Part shown: one piece after another, positions 58,901 through 64,000 of the stretch
Position numbering within the stretch: position 1 is the first letter of the stretch
Layout of the letters: every line of letters starts with the position of its first letter
Assembly (NCBI GenBank): GCA_030063045.1
Contig: JAQSEB010000144.1
Coordinates: 558,001-622,000 of the forward strand
Length of the DNA stretch: 64,000 nucleotides
From: Pratylenchus scribneri
Lineage: Eukaryota; Nematoda; Chromadorea; Rhabditida; Pratylenchidae
Reading direction: 5' to 3'
Notes under the pieces: model-generated
The model's database searches: none
What the model was told of the DNA's origin: nothing
Seen by the model: the letters and a program-made list of their open reading frames with translations, nothing else
Made by a program: the position numbers and the translations under genes

Positions 58901-61900
58901 CAAAAGATGCGCACCATTATGATAAATTTTGTAAATGTGGTCCGTGCCCTTTTCATTTTCAGGAGCACTAATAAAAATTTTGAGCCAAAAAGGATTTTCA
59001 TTAACATTAAATTTTGTGGTGTTGCTTGCGATTTGTTCACTTGTAAACATTCCTCTATATGTTGTAGCAGATAATAATGACACCGGACTTAAGTCATAAT
59101 TGATCGTAAGTTGTAGAGAAGTTTTTTCCGGATTAAGTGCTAAAATTTAAAAAAAATTCTATTATAATAATTTCAGAATAAAGAATATTTATACAATTTT
59201 TTTACAATAAATAATTTAATATATATAAATTTAATTATCCTGTAATTTATGTGAGGAATTGAAATTTCTCCCAGAATCAATTTTAAAATTCTAAAATTGT
59301 TTTCTTACTAATAATTTGTTCAATTTGTTTTATCTGACCATTTTGATAAGATATTTACCAACAATTAAGAAAATGCAAATGAGCATATAAAGGTTTATTT
59401 TTTAAAATTTATATTACCATTTATAGCTTAATAGTACATAACTATTAAAATGTAAGATAACTTCTAGACTATTATCAATTTTATTGGCTGACTGTACTAC
59501 AATTTCTGAAAAGTTTTTTATCAAATTTAGTCTTGGTCTAGCTTTCGTAAATTGATTTAAGTTTGGATTGTTACTATGTATTATCTTAACAAAATATCAG
59601 AAAACAGAATTTGTTTTGGATTAAGTGATAAATATTTTAAATAATCACAAAAGCAAGTTGTGCAATTCAGTTTGATTTTTATATAATTGCCCATCTTGTC
59701 GATTGTCTGCTTGCCCAGCCATAATAAATGAATATTCACATATTGTTGATCATTTTTTAAGCTATAGAAATCTTCTTGGATTTTATACATATAATTTTCC
59801 GAATATTTGTTCACAAAAGTTAAATTATTTTCGCTCACTGGATATTCCACATCTCCTTTTATCTAAATAAATAAAAAAAAATAAAATTCATTTTCGCATC
59901 CATTTTCATAATTAAAATTTTATTACTTGTAAATTGTTTGACTGACAAATTTGATCATTCATTGGAATATCTCGAACTTCATACTGATTTAAATACATTT
60001 GTAATATTTTCTTTTCCGCCGGTGGTTGATTTTGGGTGTCGTGAGGATTATCCACACAAAAAATGATAAGCTGAAATGTTGTTGAGGACAAACATAATGA
60101 TTTCGAAATTGTATTTTCATGTGACCTACAAAAAAGTATTTTAATTATTAAACAAATATTTGAATAGAATACAAAAAGTAATGTACACATTTATATTTGA
60201 TTAGTGAAGTAGAATATTTTTTCTTATATGGGAATAATTTAATTGCGTCAAAAACACAATTTTAAAAATTCAACTTTGCTTTTTAATTAGAAGTACGAAT
60301 TTTGGGTCGATTATGCTATAAACCTAAATCTCCCTTTCATTTTGTTAAATTTTTAACGTTGCCAATTGCCAACAGATCATATTTGTAAATATCAGCATAT
60401 TCACATACTTACTAAGTTGCAAAATATGATTAATTTAATTAAGGCTATTTAAGAGAATAATGTATTTTCATTTTTAAAACAATTGATTTTAAAATTCTCC
60501 AATTGGAATATTTTAAATTTATACTCTATACAATTATTTTACAAAAATATAAAATTACCATTCAATGCCGAGGCAAGTGTTGATATTATTTTCAATACAC
60601 CTTTTTTCATCATCACTTTCCGAATTTGAACAATTTTTCTTTTCGATATTGAATATAAACGAATTATTCGGATCAGTCGAATTAATTAGCAGAATTTCGA
60701 TCTTTGCTTGATGCGTTTTCTTGTTCGTGGCAAACTCCGATCTTATAATAAACAATTTCGTCTGATTGGTAAAATCAATATTTCGAACTGCCAAAACGGG
60801 CGATTTCCCAAGCAATTCAACAAAAGACTTAATTTTTTTATAAATTTATTTAATAAAATATTTGGCATTTCGTTTAATTTAATTTTTTAATATTTTTCTT
60901 TTGTTAATATCCTTTTCAAATATATCTAAAAGACAAAATAAGGAATATTCGTAAAGATCTGAATCATTATATTTTCCATTTTAAATATTTTTAAACCATC
61001 TCCAGAATGCCATTGATATTGGAAATTAATTTATTTAAATATTAAATTACCTTTTTGTCGACCATATCCGTGACAATATCAATGTCTTTTTCTTTGCCAT
61101 CAATGACCATTTCAAGATTGCCAGTGAACTTTAAATGGATTATTTAATTTTATTAAATCCATTTAACAAATTAAATGATATTGGGTTATAGTAAACATAC
61201 AGTTCCGTTCCACATTTTTTTGAAAAAAATTATTTTTAACTTTTTGCTTTAAAATATTTCTTTTGTGTATTTCTAGGTCGTGAAATTAGATTCCGATGTC
61301 CATTTTGCGATAACTTTTTATTTTGGTAAGGAAATGCCGACTTTTACTAAAAAAAACACAAAGGAGGGAACAAGAGCATTTTTGGCGAAAATTTTTTATG
61401 GCCACTATATACCTCATTCGACGCAATTCGTTGAGCTGAAAATGGTTTCATTTTTATTATATAATACTGCAATTTAAGCGAACTATGACCGAAAAAAATG
61501 TTGACCAAAAATGCCCTTGTTCCCTCCTTTGTGTTTTTTTTAGTAAAAGTCGGCATTTCCTTACCAAGTTGGTAAGATATGACAAAATTGTCGTCAGATT
61601 CTAATTCCCCGACCTCGATACCCCAAAAAACCCATTTTGAGGCAAAAAATTAACTTTTGTTTTTTTTCAAAAAAGATGTGGAACGAACTGTACTATTACC
61701 TGATATTGTAATGAAAATTTAATTTTCCTGTATAATATACACCTTTATAAAATTTTCGGATGAATATGGAATAATGCCAACTGGAAAAGTTCGCTGATTG
61801 CAATTCAATGAAATTTCCATCTCTCCTTTGTGAATTTTCATCCAAAACCAAAATTTTTTGCCAGGTTCAAATGCAACTGGTTTCCCTTCATCATAGTTGC

Positions 61901-62964
61901 AAGATTGAGCCATGTTTTCTGACTTCAAATTAAAAGAAAAATATTAAATAAAAAATTTTTTAAAATTTTCACCAAAAAGCTGATCACATTGCATTCCTTA
62001 ATATTTTTTCCATCGAATGCGACAAAAATTTCCATCACCTTTTGGCCAACTACAAAAGAAGTCATAAATAATAAATCCATTCAAATTCAAGTTAATAATT
62101 TTAAAAATTCTTCTAGAGTAAGTGAAAATTTTTATGTCACAATATTTATATGACTTTATTTTTAGTCATGTTCCTCTAACTTTGAAAGATACATTAGCAT
62201 ATAATATGGTCTATTATACCGTCTATATTCTTTTAATTACCCATTCTCCAATAATTCCACACATTTTGAAAAGATTGAAATTTAATTTCCCTTGTTGAAT
62301 TAAAAGAGCATTTACGGTATATTAAATGTGGGCTTTTATGAAAAATGCTTATATTCGGAAAATGTAATGTAAATTCAGGCTTTTACCCCATTTTTCATAT
62401 TAAAATGCTTTTTTACATGTAAAATAAAGCATATTAAATTTAATAAAATTTAGGTACTTGTTAAGTTTGTATCCCCTTTTTGGAAAGTGCTTGGTCCCAC
62501 CTATGGGTCATCAGGTTTAGGGTTGGGGTCATTCAGGGATATGTTAGGGATTGGATTGGGATGATGTAAAAATCATCTCAAATGTATCCTAAACCCTAAC
62601 CCTAACACCAAAGGGAGGATCTTTCACTTTTCCCTCACCTTTTCCAAGGTGACCTGGGATACAAATACAAACTTAACAAGTATCAAAATTTATTTCATTT
62701 AATTTTAAAGTACTTACGTTTTTCTGTTAATTGTTCGATTCCATGATATAATAAAATGGAAAAATTTGCCGCATTTTCAGGCACCCAACCGCTCAGAAAG
62801 AATTCGATATTGGGCAGTGGATTTGGCAATTTTTCAATATGTTCATGGCCCACCATATCGTTCACTTTGATCAAATCTTTAGAATCTGGTTTTGGCTCAA
62901 CATAAATGCCTTCTTGATGCATATTTTCCAATGAGGCACGAATAATGTCATCGGCATTTGGCAT
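55904..62964 (-). CDS. Galectin-like multidomain protein, paralogue 2
   Basis: Thirteen exons in phase: 62964-62718, 62049-61973, 61922-61743, 61128-61051, 60827-60559, 60125-59927, 59862-59649, 59139-58853, 58583-58369, 58009-57916, 57384-57268, 57038-56940, 56008-55904; 726 aa. The first complete sandwich (about 45-220) has FFLSGWVPENAANFSILLYH, FEPGKKFWFWMKI, EISLNCNQR, IIPYSSENFIK and FTGNLEMVI, the strand order of a galectin. Further galectin-like units contain KIEILLINS, VNIHLLWLGKQ, NPFWLKIFIS with YKIYHNGAHLLDI, LHIRAHK, and a closing INGDITIIEPPE. The canonical sugar-binding H-NPR...W-E motif is not evident, so lectin activity is doubtful. No signal peptide is seen. Introns contain several hairpin elements. 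Expression control is not visible. Confidence 0.75.
57039..57267 (-). other. Paralogue-specific intron made of an inverted repeat
   Basis: This intron of paralogue 2 starts GTACGTTCC and ends TTTTATAG on the minus strand. Paralogue 1 has no intron at this point. Its body is a hairpin: GATGAAGAAGATGATGAGG pairs with CCTCATCATCTTCTTCATC, and a run of ten G pairs with a run of eleven C near the ends. It is a clear case of an inverted-repeat sequence filling a new or differentially lost intron. Confidence 0.75.
61199..61693. repeat. Hairpin element in intron 3 of galectin-like paralogue 2
   Basis: Ends AGTTCCGTTCCACATTTTTT and AAGATGTGGAACGAACTGTA pair. Inner arms CCGACTTTTACTAAAAAAAA / TTTTTTTAGTAAAAGTCGG and GGAGGGAACAAGAGCATTTT are very similar to the arms of the element at 11314. 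Core CTCATTCGACGCAATTCGTTGAG is present. Confidence 0.85.
62453..62684. repeat. Short hairpin element in intron 1 of galectin-like paralogue 2
   Basis: Ends TACTTGTTAAGTTTGTATCC and ACAAACTTAACAAGTA pair. The centre holds GGTTTAGGGTTGGGGT and CCTAAACCCTAACCCTAACA facing each other, so the telomere-like words are part of the hairpin and not a telomere. Confidence 0.8.
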
Positions 62965-63389
62965 TAAATACTAAACAATTCAATAACAATGAGTAAATTG
63001 AGGAATATTAAAATATTAATTATAGAAAATATTTGGAATTATTTGGATAAATATTTGAAGAAGGAAATATAACTTTGAATGAAAAATTTAGATTATTTAA
63101 ATACTAATAATAATAATCATGTTTTATAAATTCAATTTTCAATATGAGACTATTAAGAAAAAAAAAATGGCTAAATTAAATCGCCTCAAAATGCCTATTT
63201 TATGAAATGAAAATTTTAATATTTTCTTTTATTAATAAAAATGATGTTTTTAATCGGCTGCATTATAATGTAAATGTAGTTTTTACTTTATCAATTTTTG
63301 CAAATTTAATAAATTTGTGAAAATGAAATTGTGAAATGACACTTCGGGCTTTATTATTTTTATTTGCAAATTAAATATTTTGAATTAAT

Positions 63390-63719
63390 TTAAAAATTTT
63401 CCGAACCAACCATTGCATTAATGAATTTTTTCCGATACTCGGAATGAGGTGCCAAATTTGCATCACTTTTCTTACAAGTTATAGTTTTGATCGTTTTTGG
63501 TTCACCCTTTGTGAGGAAGAGAAGCTCCAGTTGCTCATCCGTTCCCAGAAGATCAATTCCCAACATCCTGAAGGGAAATTAAATTAAATTAATTTATTAA
63601 ATAATGTAAAATTCGCCATAAATGTTGTGCCATGTCCAACGGCATTCCCTGATCCATATTTGCAAAATAACTTTTCTTAGCATTCGAATTATTTGCATTC
63701 ACTACCATTCCTTTTGTTG
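63390..63719 (-). CDS. Last two exons of an unidentified gene (5' part unresolved)
   Basis: Exon 63719-63641 (TKGMVVNANNSNAKKSYFAN, then MDQGMP) and exon 63567-63390 (MLGIDLLGTDEQLELLFLTK, GEPKTIKTITCKKSD, ending FINAMVGSENF and a stop) join in phase 2 using GTTGGA and CCTTCAG sites. Composition is clearly protein-like. No family is recognised. The gene lies upstream of and on the same strand as galectin-like paralogue 2, separated by about 430 nt. Its earlier exons lie right of 63719 or beyond the window edge. Confidence 0.5.
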
Positions 63720-64000
63720 CTAAAGTTAAAGGAAATGAAATATTATTTATTAAATATCTAAAATGTAGGAGCTTATAGCCATAAAAATATGCCAAACTTG
63801 TAATTAAGGAGAATGTTTATATATAAGCTGGATTTTATATACTTTCTAGCCTCAAAAATGCTAATTTCAATATGGAAAGTTGATTAAAATCCATTTCCTT
63901 AATTTTCTATGTATTATTAATTTCGAATCCATTTGAATAAAGTATCATTCCTTCTATAGGTCTATTTATAAATAGGATCACAATGCTATAAGGATTAACT

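Noticed and set aside
62560..62610. Telomere-like CCCTAA words
   Set aside because: Only a few copies, facing inverted partners within a small hairpin element; no array.

Overview
The window looks like nuclear DNA of a nematode. The sequence is very AT-rich and coding exons are short. Most introns are about 40-60 nt with GT...TTTCAG or TTTTAG ends, and intergenic space is filled with inverted-repeat elements. Gene content (nematode-type receptor fragment, acyl-peptide hydrolase, galectin-like domains, AAA-ATPase-like/PD-(D/E)XK protein, Maverick-like genes) fits a plant-parasitic tylenchid such as a root-knot nematode. That placement is inference; no database was searched. Exon models were assembled by hand from splice consensus, reading phase and paralogue comparison. 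The large models close in phase with a total length divisible by three.

Layout. (1) 1-4.4 kb: five minus-strand genes of a Maverick/Polinton-like element, cut by the left edge (retroviral-type integrase, a basic protein, a small hydrophobic-tailed protein, packaging-type ATPase, unknown protein). (2) 4.6-7.0 kb: three small spliced genes of unknown function, two of them membrane proteins. (3) 8.1-10.5 kb: a 5'-truncated fatty-acid-amide-hydrolase-like gene and the tail of a seven-helix receptor. (4) 11.0-17.9 kb, minus: an apparently intact ten-exon gene for a 672-aa AAA-ATPase-like plus PD-(D/E)XK nuclease protein, with hairpin elements in its introns. (5) 22.4-29.9 kb and 55.9-63.0 kb, both minus: two paralogous genes for proteins built of galectin-like beta-sandwich segments. 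The second is intact on paper (726 aa); the first has a lost splice donor and an N-terminal frameshift. (6) 29.9-31.6 kb: GC-rich and minisatellite DNA. (7) 32.4-37.7 kb: a Mutator-like transposon encoding one 802-aa FLYWCH-MULE-OTU protein. (8) 40.1-51.5 kb, plus: two small retropepsin-like genes, then a third copy whose exons splice in frame onto a complete acylaminoacyl-peptidase, giving a predicted 909-aa chimera. (9) 52-55.7 kb: gene debris (a coding region split by a hairpin element, an orphan RPB5 first exon, a fascin-like fragment).

The strongest leads are the aspartyl-protease-like/acyl-peptide-hydrolase fusion, the FLYWCH-MULE-OTU transposon, and a series of unrelated-looking hairpin elements that share a core resembling ATCGACGCGTCTCGATGAG, many of them inside introns. 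In two places a hairpin sits between coding segments with usable GT...AG ends, suggesting that inverted-repeat insertions may become introns here.
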